NCBI RefSeq assembly: GCF_019429565.1
Contig: NZ_JAHXSA010000001.1
Location: 930,001 to 994,000 of the forward strand
DNA: 64,000 bases
Origin: Schaalia sp. ORNL0103
Lineage (GTDB): Bacteria; Actinomycetota; Actinomycetes; Actinomycetales; Actinomycetaceae
Reading direction: 5' to 3'
Part shown: in pieces, positions 28,150-37,463 of the stretch
Layout: each line of letters starts with the position of its first letter
Numbering within the stretch: the first letter of the stretch is position 1
The notes under the pieces: generated by a model
Told to the model about the DNA's origin: nothing
The model's input: only the letters and a program-made list of their open reading frames with translations
Databases searched by the model: none
Position numbers and translations under genes: made by a program

Positions 28150-29784
28150 TCAGCGGCTACGGCGCTTGGCCGCCACGAGAGACAGGCCCGCAATCGCGAC
28201 GATTCCAGCCAGGACACCCAGGCCTGCCGCGTCAGTACCGGTCTTGGCCAGCTTAGGAGCGGGCGAAGGAGTAGCCGAGGGGGTCGGAGCGGGCATAGAG
28301 GGAGTGTCGGACGGGGTCGGGGTCGGGGCCGGCGCCACCGTGTTGGTCAGCGTCAGCGAGTAGACCCGATCATCACTCAGCGTGAAGGTGGCCTCGCGGT
28401 TGTCCGCGGAGAGGGTCACGCCATCGGCAGTCTCGAAGACGCGGCTCTCGCCGTCGACCCAGGTGATTCCGACACCGGCGGGCAGATCGCCCTCAGCAAC
28501 GGTCACGACGGTACCCAGCGGGAGAGACGTGGGGTACGTGTAGGTCTCCCCAGCCTTGACGGAGGCCTCGAAGGTCTTGTTCACCGAGGGATCAGTGTCA
28601 TTCTTCAGGGTGATCGTCAGCGGGTACTCGAGGTCCTGGGCGGACTCGGGCAGATCACCCTCAACCTTCTTGGTCACAGAGAAGGTCTGGTGAGCGTACG
28701 CGTCGGCAGCCGCGCCGTAGTGGAGGGTCTTCGTAATGGGCTCGACGACCTTGCCACCGGGAACGTTGAAGTTGACGGTGTTGGAGAAGACGCCCACGAC
28801 GTCACCAGCGCGCTTCGCACCCTCGATGCGGGCGGGGAGCAGGATGATGGCGGACTGGTTCGCAGGAATCTCGGCAAGCGTGACGGTCACCTTGGAGGAG
28901 GAGCACTCGACCTGCGCGGCAGCACCGAAGGCACCCTTCGAAGTGTCATTGTCCTGGCGGAGCCCCTCAGAGGTGGTCGGGTCGGTCACCAGGAAAGTGT
29001 GCTTCTTGGTGTACTCATTGACGACGTCGCAGTTAAAGCTCCAGTTGGAGCCCGCAGGGACCTCGTCGACAATCGACGCACCGGTCACGGCCTTGTCGCC
29101 AGCAGGGAAGACAACGCGCCACATGATGGCCTTGTTCTCGTCACCATCCTTATCCTCAGCGAGGTTCAGCCAGCCGTCCTTCTGGTAGCGAGGCACGCCG
29201 GGGGTGCGGCGCAGCATGTCGATCTCGCGCTCGACCTTCTTGCCGAGCTTGACCTTGTACTTCTCACCGCCAGGACCGGTGTAGTGGGTCAGGCCGTTGG
29301 TGGACACATGGCCATACCACTGCGCGGCAGACTCGACCTTCTCATTGAAGACGACGGTCACCATGCCGTCAGCACCCCAGGTACCGCAGCCGACGACGAC
29401 ACCGTTGTTAGAGATGACCTCAAACTTACGGGCAACGTTCGGGCGCAGAACGCTCTCCCCCGTCGCCGAGTTCACGATCGAGGCATCGTAAGTGAAGTAG
29501 TCGCCGGCCTTCACACGGCCGTCAGTCTTCCACGGCAGCTTAATGCCAAGGTCCCACCAGTCGCCCACAGCCTTGGTCTCACGACCGGCGTGGTCGACGA
29601 GCTGAGCATTGTCCCAATCCAAGGTGACCTTGTTGCTCACATTCGTGGTCGGCTCGGGGCAGCTCAGGGGGGCCGCAGATGCAGGAGCCTGAGCGCCGAC
29701 AAACTGCGCCAGGCCAAAGAAACTCAAAACCAATGCGAAAGTCGCAAGAAGAACACCGAAGTGACGGCGCTTCAGGGCAGCCAT
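28150..29784 (-). CDS. LAKTG-anchored DUF5979-type surface protein (paralogue without Pro-Thr tract)
   Basis: 544 residues, clearly paralogous to the 25611-27527 product along its length (for example [22 protein letters not shown] versus [22 protein letters not shown]). Signal peptide about 1-37; extracellular domains ending in the DUF5979-like FSVTKKVEGDLPESAQDLEY to VYSLTLTNTV. The wall linker is short (PTPSDTPSMPAPTPSATPSP), followed by LAKTG, a hydrophobic helix and KRRSR. ATG 29784 has CAGGAG upstream, with the same spacing as the paralogue. A terminator follows. Tandem but separately transcribed surface proteins. Confidence 0.88.
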   Translation of the reverse strand: MAALKRRHFGVLLATFALVLSFFGLAQFVGAQAPASAAPLSCPEPTTNVSNKVTLDWDNAQLVDHAGRETKAVGDWWDLGIKLPWKTDGRVKAGDYFTYDASIVNSATGESVLRPNVARKFEVISNNGVVVGCGTWGADGMVTVVFNEKVESAAQWYGHVSTNGLTHYTGPGGEKYKVKLGKKVEREIDMLRRTPGVPRYQKDGWLNLAEDKDGDENKAIMWRVVFPAGDKAVTGASIVDEVPAGSNWSFNCDVVNEYTKKHTFLVTDPTTSEGLRQDNDTSKGAFGAAAQVECSSSKVTVTLAEIPANQSAIILLPARIEGAKRAGDVVGVFSNTVNFNVPGGKVVEPITKTLHYGAAADAYAHQTFSVTKKVEGDLPESAQDLEYPLTITLKNDTDPSVNKTFEASVKAGETYTYPTSLPLGTVVTVAEGDLPAGVGITWVDGESRVFETADGVTLSADNREATFTLSDDRVYSLTLTNTVAPAPTPTPSDTPSMPAPTPSATPSPAPKLAKTGTDAAGLGVLAGIVAIAGLSLVAAKRRSR

Positions 29785-29836
29785 AGAAAACTCCTGTCAA
29801 CGGGATGTGCGACGGCGTCGCCGCATACCGCACCAG

Positions 29837-29865
29837 TCTATGCCAATCACCTGCAATTTGGTCAA
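29837..29865 (-). promoter_or_regulatory. Candidate promoter of the second surface-protein gene
   Basis: On the minus strand TTGACC (29860-29865) and CATAGA (29837-29842) are separated by exactly 17 bp, about 55 bp upstream of ATG 29784. Confidence 0.5.
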
Positions 29866-30225
29866 GAATCAGAGCGATTAGTTCCCCAGGCACCACAACT
29901 AACACGGGCGACAAAAGCAAACGTCGCCGATTTGTCGGACTAATTTATAAACTGACAAATTTGCTGCTCGGGCGTGTCGTCCAGAGGCCGAACAATGGTC
30001 GCACAAGGCCGACAAACTCACCGCTCGTTCAGTAAATGCTCAAGCGGCAGAGGTTTCCCACACGACACGCAAGCCCGGGGCTCGCACTCAGAGGCGACCA
30101 CCCCAGATCACACGGTATATAGGACAAAACGCGTTGGTCATGATTCGGCCCCTAACAACGTCAAGGACCGTGGCGCTGGGCTGGCGCGCTCACGCCACAG
30201 CTCCTCAGACAGGATGCGCCCCATC

Positions 30226-30311
30226 GGGAACATTCCACCTGATCGGGAGCATTCAACCCGTTAGGGAAGATTCCACCCGATCAGAAGGGGTTGAATCTTC
30301 CCGATCGGGTG
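30226..30311. repeat. Three tandem 19-bp repeats plus an inverted copy
   Basis: Imperfect direct units start at 30226, 30245 and 30264 with consensus GGGAACATTCCACCCGATC. An inverted version (GGGTTGAATCTTCCC) is at 30288-30302, and the third unit plus this copy forms GGGAAGATTC/GAATCTTCCC and CACCCGATC/GATCGGGTG inverted pairs. Confidence 0.75.
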
Positions 30312-30588
30312 TAACACCTCATCCGTCACAAGCCTCGTCACGGAGTCGGCCGACCATGACACACCCCGTCTTAGCCGGCGACGCTCTATCGACGATAAAC
30401 TGCGCCTAGCCGGACAGCACCGCACCAGCTAGGCAGCATGACGCCAGGCGTGATGACGGCGGTTTTGCAGCATGAGGACCCTCACTTCGGCATGTTGCCA
30501 CTGAGGCGGTCTACTTGTTGGGCACAACGGCGCCCGGCCTGGCATGTAGCTCGCACTCGCACCGCTAAATACGCACCCGAACCGCTGA

Positions 30589-30622
30589 ATATGCGCGTGG
30601 GCGGCGCTGCCCACGCGCATAT
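30589..30622. repeat. 14-bp perfect inverted repeat
   Basis: ATATGCGCGTGGGC at 30589-30602 pairs with 30609-30622 across a six-base loop. There is no T-run on either side, so it may be a binding site or hairpin rather than a terminator. Confidence 0.6.
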
Positions 30623-30718
30623 CATCGGGCCCACGTGCGCAGTGAGGAGGATAGGCAGCTAGCACGCCTCGGCAAACTGCGCCGCCACACACCGACTCCA
30701 ACAGAACACAAACAGAAA

Positions 30719-30747
30719 AGCTCCCGCCGACAAACGACGAGAGCTTC
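30719..30747 (-). terminator. Second (backup) terminator of the tRNA operon
   Basis: On the minus strand AGCTCTCGTCG and CGGCGGGAGCT pair with G-U wobbles, followed by TTTTCTGTTT. Confidence 0.55.
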
Positions 30748-30754
30748 ATAAACA

Positions 30755-30781
30755 AAAAAGCCGGATCATCTGATCCGACTT
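30755..30781 (-). terminator. Terminator of the tRNA operon
   Basis: On the minus strand AGTCGGATCA/TGATCCGGCT forms a compact hairpin followed by TTTTTT, beginning a few bases after the last tRNA. Confidence 0.8.
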
Positions 30782-30783
30782 AG

Positions 30784-30858
30784 TGGTGGGCGATACTGGG
30801 ATCGAACCAGTGACCTCTTCCGTGTGAAGGAAGCGCGCTACCCCTGCGCCAATCGCCC
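30784..30858 (-). tRNA. tRNA-Val (anticodon CAC)
   Basis: Acceptor GGGCGAT/ATCGCCC, anticodon stem CTTCC/GGAAG with loop TTCACAC (CAC), T-loop GGTTCGATCC. A CCA is present at 30784-30786 directly after the discriminator A. Last gene of the operon. Confidence 0.95.
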
Positions 30859-30859
30859 G

Positions 30860-30930
30860 AGGTGGGTACGGGATTCGAACCCGTGTATACGGCTTTGCAG
30901 GCCGCTGCCTCGCCTCTCGGCCAACCCACC
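30860..30930 (-). tRNA. tRNA-Cys (anticodon GCA)
   Basis: Acceptor GGTGGGT/ACCCACC, anticodon loop CTGCAAA (GCA), discriminator U as expected for Cys. CCA is not encoded. One base separates it from tRNA-Val. Confidence 0.95.
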
Positions 30931-30964
30931 ACACCCAATGGGATCGAGTGGATTCCCGATTGAG

Positions 30965-31037
30965 AGCGGATGACGGGACTCGAACCCGCGACCCTCACCT
31001 TGGCAAGGTGATGCTCTACCAACTGAGCCACATCCGC
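30965..31037 (-). tRNA. tRNA-Gly (anticodon GCC), copy 2
   Basis: Acceptor GCGGATG/CATCCGC, anticodon loop TTGCCAA (GCC). Same sequence as the copy at 31167-31239. Confidence 0.95.
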
Positions 31038-31093
31038 GTGAACCGCTTGTGCGGCCGGGCTATAGCCCGCCAATCCTGTTACCAGGATGACCG

Positions 31094-31165
31094 TGGGCGA
31101 TACTGGGATCGAACCAGTGACCTCTTCCGTGTCAGGGAAGCGCGCTCCCGCTGCGCCAATCGCCC
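31094..31165 (-). tRNA. tRNA-Val (anticodon GAC)
   Basis: Acceptor GGGCGAT/ATCGCCC, anticodon loop CTGACAC (GAC). Differs from the CAC tRNA-Val mainly in the D-arm and anticodon loop, so the two share a recent origin. CCA not encoded. Confidence 0.95.
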
Positions 31166-31166
31166 G

Positions 31167-31239
31167 AGCGGATGACGGGACTCGAACCCGCGACCCTCAC
31201 CTTGGCAAGGTGATGCTCTACCAACTGAGCCACATCCGC
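31167..31239 (-). tRNA. tRNA-Gly (anticodon GCC), copy 1
   Basis: First tRNA of the operon, one base from tRNA-Val(GAC). Anticodon loop TTGCCAA. Its sequence equals copy 2, indicating a duplicated Gly-Val pair. Confidence 0.95.
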
Positions 31240-31393
31240 GTTTCTCAGAACGTCAACCGTTCTTCGCAACGGGTAAAACCTTAACAGAAGATCTGGCCAG
31301 AACGCAAAACCAAACCCCCGTTATCCAAGTCACACGCTCATTTTCGGGCGGATTATCGCCCAATCGATACACATTCGTGCGAGGCTTGTCGGT

Positions 31394-33529
31394 ATGGAAA
31401 CGCGACCTGGCAAGGCCTACCCCCTTGGTGCCACCTTTGACGGAACCGGAACGAACTTCGCGATCTACTCCTCGGTCGCAACGTCTGTGACGCTGTGCCT
31501 CTTGGACGACGACCTCAATGAAATGCGCATCCCCATGACGGAGGTCGACGCCTACGTGTGGCACGTCTACGTTCCACAGGTGCGTGCCGGCCAGCTTTAC
31601 GGCTACCGTATCGACGGCCCCTGGGATCCGCAGAACGGTTTGCGTTGTGACCCTTCGAAGCTTCTTCTTGACCCCTATGCGAAGGCGATCGAGGGCCAGC
31701 TGAAGGATTCTCTCGACCTCCTCTCCTATCAGGCCGACGATCCTCTCACGCTCAAGGGCGGCGATTCCGCCGACGCGACAATGCACTCCGTCGTCGTCAA
31801 CCCCTTCTTCGACTGGGAGGGCGACCGCAGCCCGGGCCACGACTACTCCGAGTCAATCATCTACGAGGCCCACATCAAGGGCATGACGATGCGCCACCCA
31901 GAAATCCCGGACGAGCTGCGCGGCACCTACGCCGGCATGGCGCACCCGGCGATCATCGAGCACCTGACGAAGCTCGGCATCACCACGGTCGAGCTCATGC
32001 CGATCCAACAGTTCACGAACGATACGACGCTCCAGGCCAAGGGATTGTCGAACTACTGGGGCTACAACACGATCGGCTACTTCGCCCCGCACAACGGTTA
32101 CGCGGCTACAAAGGACCCCGGCGCACAGGTCTCTGAGTTCAAGGCGATGGTCAAGGCCCTGCACGCGGCTAACATCGAGGTCATCCTCGACGTCGTCTAC
32201 AACCACACGGCAGAGGGCAACCACATGGGCCCGACTCTGTCCTTCCGCGGCATCGACAATCCCTCCTACTACCGCCTCGTCGACGGGGATCGCCAGCACT
32301 ACTTCGACACGACGGGCACGGGCAACTCCCTCCTCATGAGCTCTCCGCAGGTCCTTCAGCTCATCATGGACTCGCTGCGCTACTGGGTGACGGAGATGCA
32401 CGTGGACGGCTTCCGCTTCGATCTTGCCTCCACCCTGGCTCGCCAGTTCGCCGAGGTCGACCGACTCTCCGCTTTCTTCGATCTCATCCACCAGGACCCC
32501 GTGGTCTCGCAGGTCAAGCTCATCGCGGAGCCGTGGGACGTGGGTGCGGACGGCTACCAGGTTGGCGGCTTCCCTCCCCTGTGGTCCGAATGGAACGGCA
32601 GGTACCGCGACACGGTGCGCGATTTCTGGCGCGGCGAGTTCTCCTCGCTCCCCGACTTCGCCTCCCGACTGGCCGGCTCCTCCGACCTCTACGGGACGAC
32701 CGGCCGCAAGCCGATGGCCTCCATCAACTTTGTCATCGCCCACGACGGCTTCACCCTGCGCGATCTCGTGTCCTACAACGAGAAGCACAACGAGGCGAAC
32801 CTCGAGGGCGGGGCGGACGGCGCGAACGACAACCGTTCATGGAACTGCGGCGTCGAGGGCGACACGGATGACGAGGAGATCATCGAGCTGCGCTACCGCC
32901 AGCAGCGCAACTTCCTGACGACCCTCATGTTCTCGCAGGGTGTGCCGATGATCGCTCACGGCGACGAGCTGGGCCGCACTCAGCGGGGCAACAACAACGT
33001 GTACTGCCAGGACAACGAGCTCTCGTGGATCAACTGGGATTTGAATGAGCACGACTACAAGCTCCTGCGTTTCACCCGCCATCTCATCCACCTGCGACGT
33101 GATCACCCGGTGATGCGCCGCCGGCGTTTCCTGGAGGGGCCCGCGCAGCGCGGCGGTGAGTCCGAGCTCGGCGAGATCGAATGGTTCACCCCGGCGGGCA
33201 CTCACATGACGGAAGAGGAATGGAACCAGCCGTGGGCGCGCTCGACGATGGTCTTCTACAACGGCGATGCCATCCGTGAGCCCGACGCGAACGGTCGCCG
33301 CATCCTCGACGACGATTTCCTGCTGCTGCTCAACGCCGCTCCGGAGCCCGTCGACTTCACGCTCCCTGACGCGAAGTATGGGCACATCTGGCACACCGTC
33401 GTCGACACGGCTGGTGACGATGATCGCGACGAGTACCACTCGGGCGACATCGTGCACGTCGGGCCGCGCACCTCGTTCATCCTGCGCAACCCCCGCCGCT
33501 TGGAATCGCCGGAGCAACATCGACCGTGA
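31394..33529 (+). CDS. glgX: Glycogen debranching enzyme GlgX
   Basis: 711-residue GH13 isoamylase-type enzyme that removes short outer branches of phosphorylase-limited glycogen. N-terminal CBM48-like domain (PGKAYPLGATFDGTGTNFAIYSS), catalytic barrel with region I VILDVVYNHTAEGN, region II GFRFDLASTLAR (nucleophile Asp), region III LIAEPWDVG (Glu) and region IV VIAHDGFTLRDLVSYNEKHNEANLEGG. The last stretch is typical of GlgX. Stands alone next to the tRNA operon; partners glgA/glgC lie at 5.7-8.4 kb. The ATG start has a weak ribosome site. Confidence 0.95.
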   Translation: METRPGKAYPLGATFDGTGTNFAIYSSVATSVTLCLLDDDLNEMRIPMTEVDAYVWHVYVPQVRAGQLYGYRIDGPWDPQNGLRCDPSKLLLDPYAKAIEGQLKDSLDLLSYQADDPLTLKGGDSADATMHSVVVNPFFDWEGDRSPGHDYSESIIYEAHIKGMTMRHPEIPDELRGTYAGMAHPAIIEHLTKLGITTVELMPIQQFTNDTTLQAKGLSNYWGYNTIGYFAPHNGYAATKDPGAQVSEFKAMVKALHAANIEVILDVVYNHTAEGNHMGPTLSFRGIDNPSYYRLVDGDRQHYFDTTGTGNSLLMSSPQVLQLIMDSLRYWVTEMHVDGFRFDLASTLARQFAEVDRLSAFFDLIHQDPVVSQVKLIAEPWDVGADGYQVGGFPPLWSEWNGRYRDTVRDFWRGEFSSLPDFASRLAGSSDLYGTTGRKPMASINFVIAHDGFTLRDLVSYNEKHNEANLEGGADGANDNRSWNCGVEGDTDDEEIIELRYRQQRNFLTTLMFSQGVPMIAHGDELGRTQRGNNNVYCQDNELSWINWDLNEHDYKLLRFTRHLIHLRRDHPVMRRRRFLEGPAQRGGESELGEIEWFTPAGTHMTEEEWNQPWARSTMVFYNGDAIREPDANGRRILDDDFLLLLNAAPEPVDFTLPDAKYGHIWHTVVDTAGDDDRDEYHSGDIVHVGPRTSFILRNPRRLESPEQHRP

Positions 33530-33617
33530 CGAGCCACGCGTACCCGCTACTTATCGACATGAAGGTTGGCGGCGCGTCTGGACCAAAAGGCGCATGGACA
33601 CCCGTACGATTTGATTT

Positions 33618-34172
33618 GTGAATGAAAACGCGGTGCCCGAGGAGTTTATGCGGGCTCTGCTGTCCCTGCGACAGGCGGACCACCTGCCGCACATACTCCT
33701 CGAGGAAGTTCCCCCACCTCGTCGTTTGGCCCCCTTTACGGCGGCGCTCGCGATGCGAACCACGGACGAGGACGAGGCCGGACAGCCCCTGTCGACTGGT
33801 CGTATGGTCATCCTGCACGACCCCGTGGAGCAAATCGGCTGGAACGGTACGTTCCGAGTCGTATGCCAGCTGCGCGCACAAGTCGATGCCGAGATGATCG
33901 GCGATCCGATGCTGTCGGAGGGCGTGTGGGGCTGGATGCTCGACTGCCTGGAGACTGCGGGAGCTGGATTCCACGACATTACGGGCACCGTGACGCGCGA
34001 AATGAGCGAGGCCTTCGGTGGTCTTGAACTGCGAGGATCGTCTCTGTTCGTCGATGTGCGCGCCTCGTGGACGCCCAACAGTGAGTATCTTGGTGAGCAT
34101 CTGTCCGGCTGGGCGGATGTCATGCGTCGGACGGCAGGAATCGTGCCTGCCCGTCATCTCGAAGGAGTCTGA
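33618..34172 (+). CDS. DUF3000-family protein
   Basis: 184 residues, cytoplasmic, no catalytic motif recognised. It matches by context and features (WGWMLDCLETAGAGFHDITGTVTREMSEAFGG, VRASWTP) the actinobacterial DUF3000 proteins, which are encoded just before RNase D and near dxs (Rv2680-Rv2682c order in mycobacteria). GTG start; stop codon is immediately followed by the RNase D GTG, so the two are co-translated. Role unknown, perhaps linked to RNA processing. Confidence 0.82.
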   Translation: MNENAVPEEFMRALLSLRQADHLPHILLEEVPPPRRLAPFTAALAMRTTDEDEAGQPLSTGRMVILHDPVEQIGWNGTFRVVCQLRAQVDAEMIGDPMLSEGVWGWMLDCLETAGAGFHDITGTVTREMSEAFGGLELRGSSLFVDVRASWTPNSEYLGEHLSGWADVMRRTAGIVPARHLEGV

Positions 34173-35417
34173 GTGCTGGTCAACAATGGCGGCGGTTTGC
34201 CGCAGGGCGATACGGATAATCCTGAGCTCATTGCGCAGCCGCGTGGGGGGACCCCCGCCGTCATTGACACCCAGAAGGATCTTGAGGCCGCAGCTCGTGC
34301 ACTGAGCGCTGGTTCGGCTCCGATCGCCCTGGACGTGGAACGGGCTCAGGGCTTCCGCTACGGCTCCGATCCTTACCTCGTGCAGATTCGCCGCGAGGAC
34401 GTGGGCACGTTCCTCATCGACACACACGCACTGCCGGACCTGTCCGTGCTGCAGCCGGGCGTGGAGGACGTGTGGCTGCTGCACGATTGCCTCCAGGATC
34501 TGCCGAATCTGCGCCAGGTTGGACTGCGCCCCTCCTCCCTGTTCGACACAGAGATCGCGGCGCGCCTCATCGGCCTGGAGCGTTTCGGCCTGGCGGCCGT
34601 CGCCGAGCAGGTGCTCGGCCTGGGCCTCGTCAAGGATCATCAGGCCTCGGATTGGTCGGTGCGTCCCCTGCCGAAGGAGTGGCTGCGCTACGCCGCCCTC
34701 GATGTCGAGCTGCTGACGGAGCTCTATTATCGGCTCTCGAAGCGGCTCGACGAGATGGGCCGTTGGGAGTGGGCGCAGCAGGAGTTCGCCTACGCCCTGT
34801 CGGTCACCCCTCCCGGTCCGAAGCCCGATCGCTGGCGTTCTGTGCCCGGCGCAGGCAAGATCCGTTCTCGCCGCGGCCTCGCGGTCCTCAAGGCTCTGTG
34901 GGAGACGCGCGAATCGATCGCCCAGCGCATCGACCTGAGCCCCGGTCGCCTCGTCCGTAACGCCGCACTCGTGCGCGCGGCCTCGAATCCTCCGCGCAAC
35001 AAACGCGCACTCATGAGCATCAGCGAGTTCCGCTCCCCCGTTGCCCGCCAGTACGAGGAGGAGTGGATGCGAGCCCTCGCCAGCGTGGCCGCCATGACGG
35101 AGGACGAGCTGCCTCCCAAGCGCAAGCCCGTGCAGCCGGGTTCGATCCCGGAACCGCGCCACTGGAATCGCATTGACGAGGCCTCGGCCGCGCGCCTGGG
35201 AACGGTGCGTAACGCGGTCGCTTCGGTCGCGTCGAGTCTCGGTCTGGCACCCGAGGTTGTGCTCGCTCCCCAGGTGCAGCGCTACCTCGCGTGGGCTCCC
35301 CTGGATCCGACGCGCCCGTCGGGTGATGAGGTTGAGGAGCGTATGGTCAATCGCGGTGCGCGCGACTGGCAGATCGATCTGACGCTCGACCCGATTTGCG
35401 ACGCGCTCGGCGTCTGA
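34173..35417 (+). CDS. rnd: Ribonuclease D
   Basis: 414-residue 3'-5' exoribonuclease acting in tRNA/stable RNA maturation. DEDDy motifs: Exo I IALDVERAQGFRY (D, E), Exo II WLLHDCLQDLPNL (D), Exo III YAALDVELLTELY (Y, D). An HRDC domain follows (KPDRWRSVPGAGKIRSRRGLAVLKALW) and a second helical HRDC-like region at the C-terminus. GTG 34173 starts directly after the DUF3000 stop. It ends 25 bp from the convergent dxs. Confidence 0.92.
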   Translation: MLVNNGGGLPQGDTDNPELIAQPRGGTPAVIDTQKDLEAAARALSAGSAPIALDVERAQGFRYGSDPYLVQIRREDVGTFLIDTHALPDLSVLQPGVEDVWLLHDCLQDLPNLRQVGLRPSSLFDTEIAARLIGLERFGLAAVAEQVLGLGLVKDHQASDWSVRPLPKEWLRYAALDVELLTELYYRLSKRLDEMGRWEWAQQEFAYALSVTPPGPKPDRWRSVPGAGKIRSRRGLAVLKALWETRESIAQRIDLSPGRLVRNAALVRAASNPPRNKRALMSISEFRSPVARQYEEEWMRALASVAAMTEDELPPKRKPVQPGSIPEPRHWNRIDEASAARLGTVRNAVASVASSLGLAPEVVLAPQVQRYLAWAPLDPTRPSGDEVEERMVNRGARDWQIDLTLDPICDALGV

Positions 35418-35442
35418 TTCGAATAATCTAGCGCTCGCCGAT

Positions 35443-37329
35443 TCACTCGACGAGCTCGCGGGCCGCGCGTTCGATGCCGTCGGCGTCGAAGCCGAACTGC
35501 GCGATCATGGCCGCGCGGTCGCCGTGCTCGGGGAATCCCTGCGGCACGCCCAGGCAGCGCACGGGAACACCCGTCTCCGCGACCGCGTCGCGCAGCGACC
35601 AGCCGAAACCGCCCTGGACGATGCCGTCCTCGACGCTCACGACGCAGTCGTAGTCCCGCGCCAGCGTCGCCAGATCCGGGCAGATGGGGATCATCCACTG
35701 CGGGTCCGCGACCGTGACGCTCACTCCATCGCTAGCCAGGCGGCGCGCGGCCTCGATCGCATCGGGCGCGCACGCGCCGGTGCCCACGATGAGCACCCGA
35801 GCGCGTGAATCAGCCACTGCCTCGTCGAAGAGGATGTCCACTCTCCCAACGCTGCGTAGTGCTGGCATGGGCTCGGGCAGCGATCCCTTGCGATACCGGA
35901 TGACGGTGGGAGCATCATCGACATCGAGCGCCTCACGAAGGCGTGCGCGCAGCGTCTGCTCGTCGCGGGGAGCTGCCAGACGCAGGCCCGGGATCATCGA
36001 GCACATCGCGATGTCCCAGACACCGTTATGCGAGGCGCCGTCCGCGCCCGTCACGCCCGCGCGGTCCAGTACGAACGTGACGCCCGCGCGGTGGAGGGCG
36101 ACGTCCATGAGAAGCTGGTCGAAGCCTCGGTTCAGGAAGGTCGCGTAGAGCGCGACGACGGGGTGCGCGCCCTGGTAGGCCATGCCGGCGGCGGAGGCGA
36201 CGGCCTCAGCCTCGGCGATGCCGACGTCGATCACGCGACCCGGGTAGGCCTCGTGCATGGGGCCAAGGCCCACGGGACGCATCATCGCGGCCGTAATGCC
36301 GACGATGTCGTCGCGCGTGGCGGCCTGAACGCAGATCTCGTCGGCGAAGACTCCCGTCCACCCGAAGCGCTCGGGGGCGACCGGAAGCCCGGTCTCAGGG
36401 TGAATCGGGCCGACCGCGTGGAAGCGGTCAGCGATGTCTTCCTCGGCCGGCGTGTAGCCGCGGCCCTTTTCGGTGATCATGTGGACGAGGACAGGCTCGT
36501 CGAGGGAGCGACCACGGCGCAGAGCGGTCTCGACCGCCGCGATGTCGTGGCCGTTCACGGGGCCGATGTACTTCAGGCCCAGGTCTTCGAACATGACCTG
36601 GGGCATCAGCGCGTCCTTGATGCCCGATTTCAGGCCGTGCAGCGCGTCGTAGGCCGCGCGTCCCGGCGTACCGTGGCTCAACAGGTGCTGTTTGCCCCAC
36701 GCCAGGGCCTTCTCGTATCTGGCGGAGGTGCGCAACGCGTCCAGGTGGGCCGCGAGACCGCCGATCGTCGGCGCATAGGAACGACCGTTGTCGTTGACGA
36801 TGATCATGATGCGGCGGTTTTTTGCCGTCGCGATGTTGTTGAGTGCCTCCCAGGCGAGGCCTCCCGTCAGCGCGCCGTCGCCGATGACACCCACGGTCCA
36901 GGTGCGATCCCCCTGGCGATGCTTCTCACGCGAGATGCCATCCACCCACGCGATCGACGCCGACGCGTGCGAGGACTCGACGACGTCGTGCTCAGACTCA
37001 CCGCGCGACGGGTAGCCGGACAGGCCTCCCGGGCAACGCAGCGACGAGAAATCTTGACGTCCGGTGAGGAGCTTATGCACGTACGCCTGGTGGCCGGTGT
37101 CAAAAATGATCGTGTCCTGCGGGGAGCGGAACACCCGGTGCAGGCCGATCGTCAGCTCGACGACGCCCAGGTTCGGGCCGAGATGCCCGCCCGTTCGCGA
37201 CACGTTGTCAATCAGGAACGCGCGAATCTCCGCCGCCAATTCGTCCAGCTGCTCGCGTTCCAGGCGACGCAGCTCCCGCGGTGCGCTGCAGCGCGACAGC
37301 AGGTCGCGTGACTCTCGTGTTCCAGACAT
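35443..37329 (-). CDS. dxs: 1-deoxy-D-xylulose-5-phosphate synthase
   Basis: 628-residue thiamine-diphosphate enzyme, the first step of the MEP isoprenoid pathway (pyruvate plus glyceraldehyde-3-phosphate). N-terminal RTGGHLGPNLGVVELTIGLH and FDTGHQAYVHKLLTGR, ThDP motif GDGALTGGLAWEALNN, and transketolase pyrimidine domain DVGIAEAEAVASAAGMAYQGAHPVV. C-terminal VVSVEDGIVQGGFGWSL. Slightly shorter than the common 640 residues but complete. Its position next to rnd is conserved in Actinobacteria. Confidence 0.96.
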   Translation of the reverse strand: MSGTRESRDLLSRCSAPRELRRLEREQLDELAAEIRAFLIDNVSRTGGHLGPNLGVVELTIGLHRVFRSPQDTIIFDTGHQAYVHKLLTGRQDFSSLRCPGGLSGYPSRGESEHDVVESSHASASIAWVDGISREKHRQGDRTWTVGVIGDGALTGGLAWEALNNIATAKNRRIMIIVNDNGRSYAPTIGGLAAHLDALRTSARYEKALAWGKQHLLSHGTPGRAAYDALHGLKSGIKDALMPQVMFEDLGLKYIGPVNGHDIAAVETALRRGRSLDEPVLVHMITEKGRGYTPAEEDIADRFHAVGPIHPETGLPVAPERFGWTGVFADEICVQAATRDDIVGITAAMMRPVGLGPMHEAYPGRVIDVGIAEAEAVASAAGMAYQGAHPVVALYATFLNRGFDQLLMDVALHRAGVTFVLDRAGVTGADGASHNGVWDIAMCSMIPGLRLAAPRDEQTLRARLREALDVDDAPTVIRYRKGSLPEPMPALRSVGRVDILFDEAVADSRARVLIVGTGACAPDAIEAARRLASDGVSVTVADPQWMIPICPDLATLARDYDCVVSVEDGIVQGGFGWSLRDAVAETGVPVRCLGVPQGFPEHGDRAAMIAQFGFDADGIERAARELVE

Positions 37330-37463
37330 GAGAACCAGTGTAGTTGCCGAAGCGTCTCATCTACAGATCAAAGTGCATGTCAGGTACGTTCGGCCCGCGC
37401 AGGCGACAAGCGCGCGCACTAAGATAGGTGGTGTTGGCTCGCCGTACCGCTTAAGGAGGCACT

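Larger units (their letters stand above)
29866..30718. other. Gene-free region with repeats
   Basis: About 850 bp between the second surface-protein gene and the tRNA operon. No frame here looks coding. It contains the 19-bp tandem repeat at 30226-30311 and a 14-bp inverted repeat at 30589-30622; the rest is featureless to me. Confidence 0.55.

Noticed and set aside
28090-29943. 617-residue plus-strand frame opposite the second surface protein
   Set aside because: The minus frame has signal peptide, sorting signal, ribosome site and terminator.
30429-30755. 108-residue minus-strand frame before the tRNA operon
   Set aside because: Overlaps both terminators and the inverted repeat; composition not protein-like.
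33477-35162. 561-residue minus-strand frame opposite DUF3000 and RNase D
   Set aside because: Spans two well-supported genes and has no recognisable domain.
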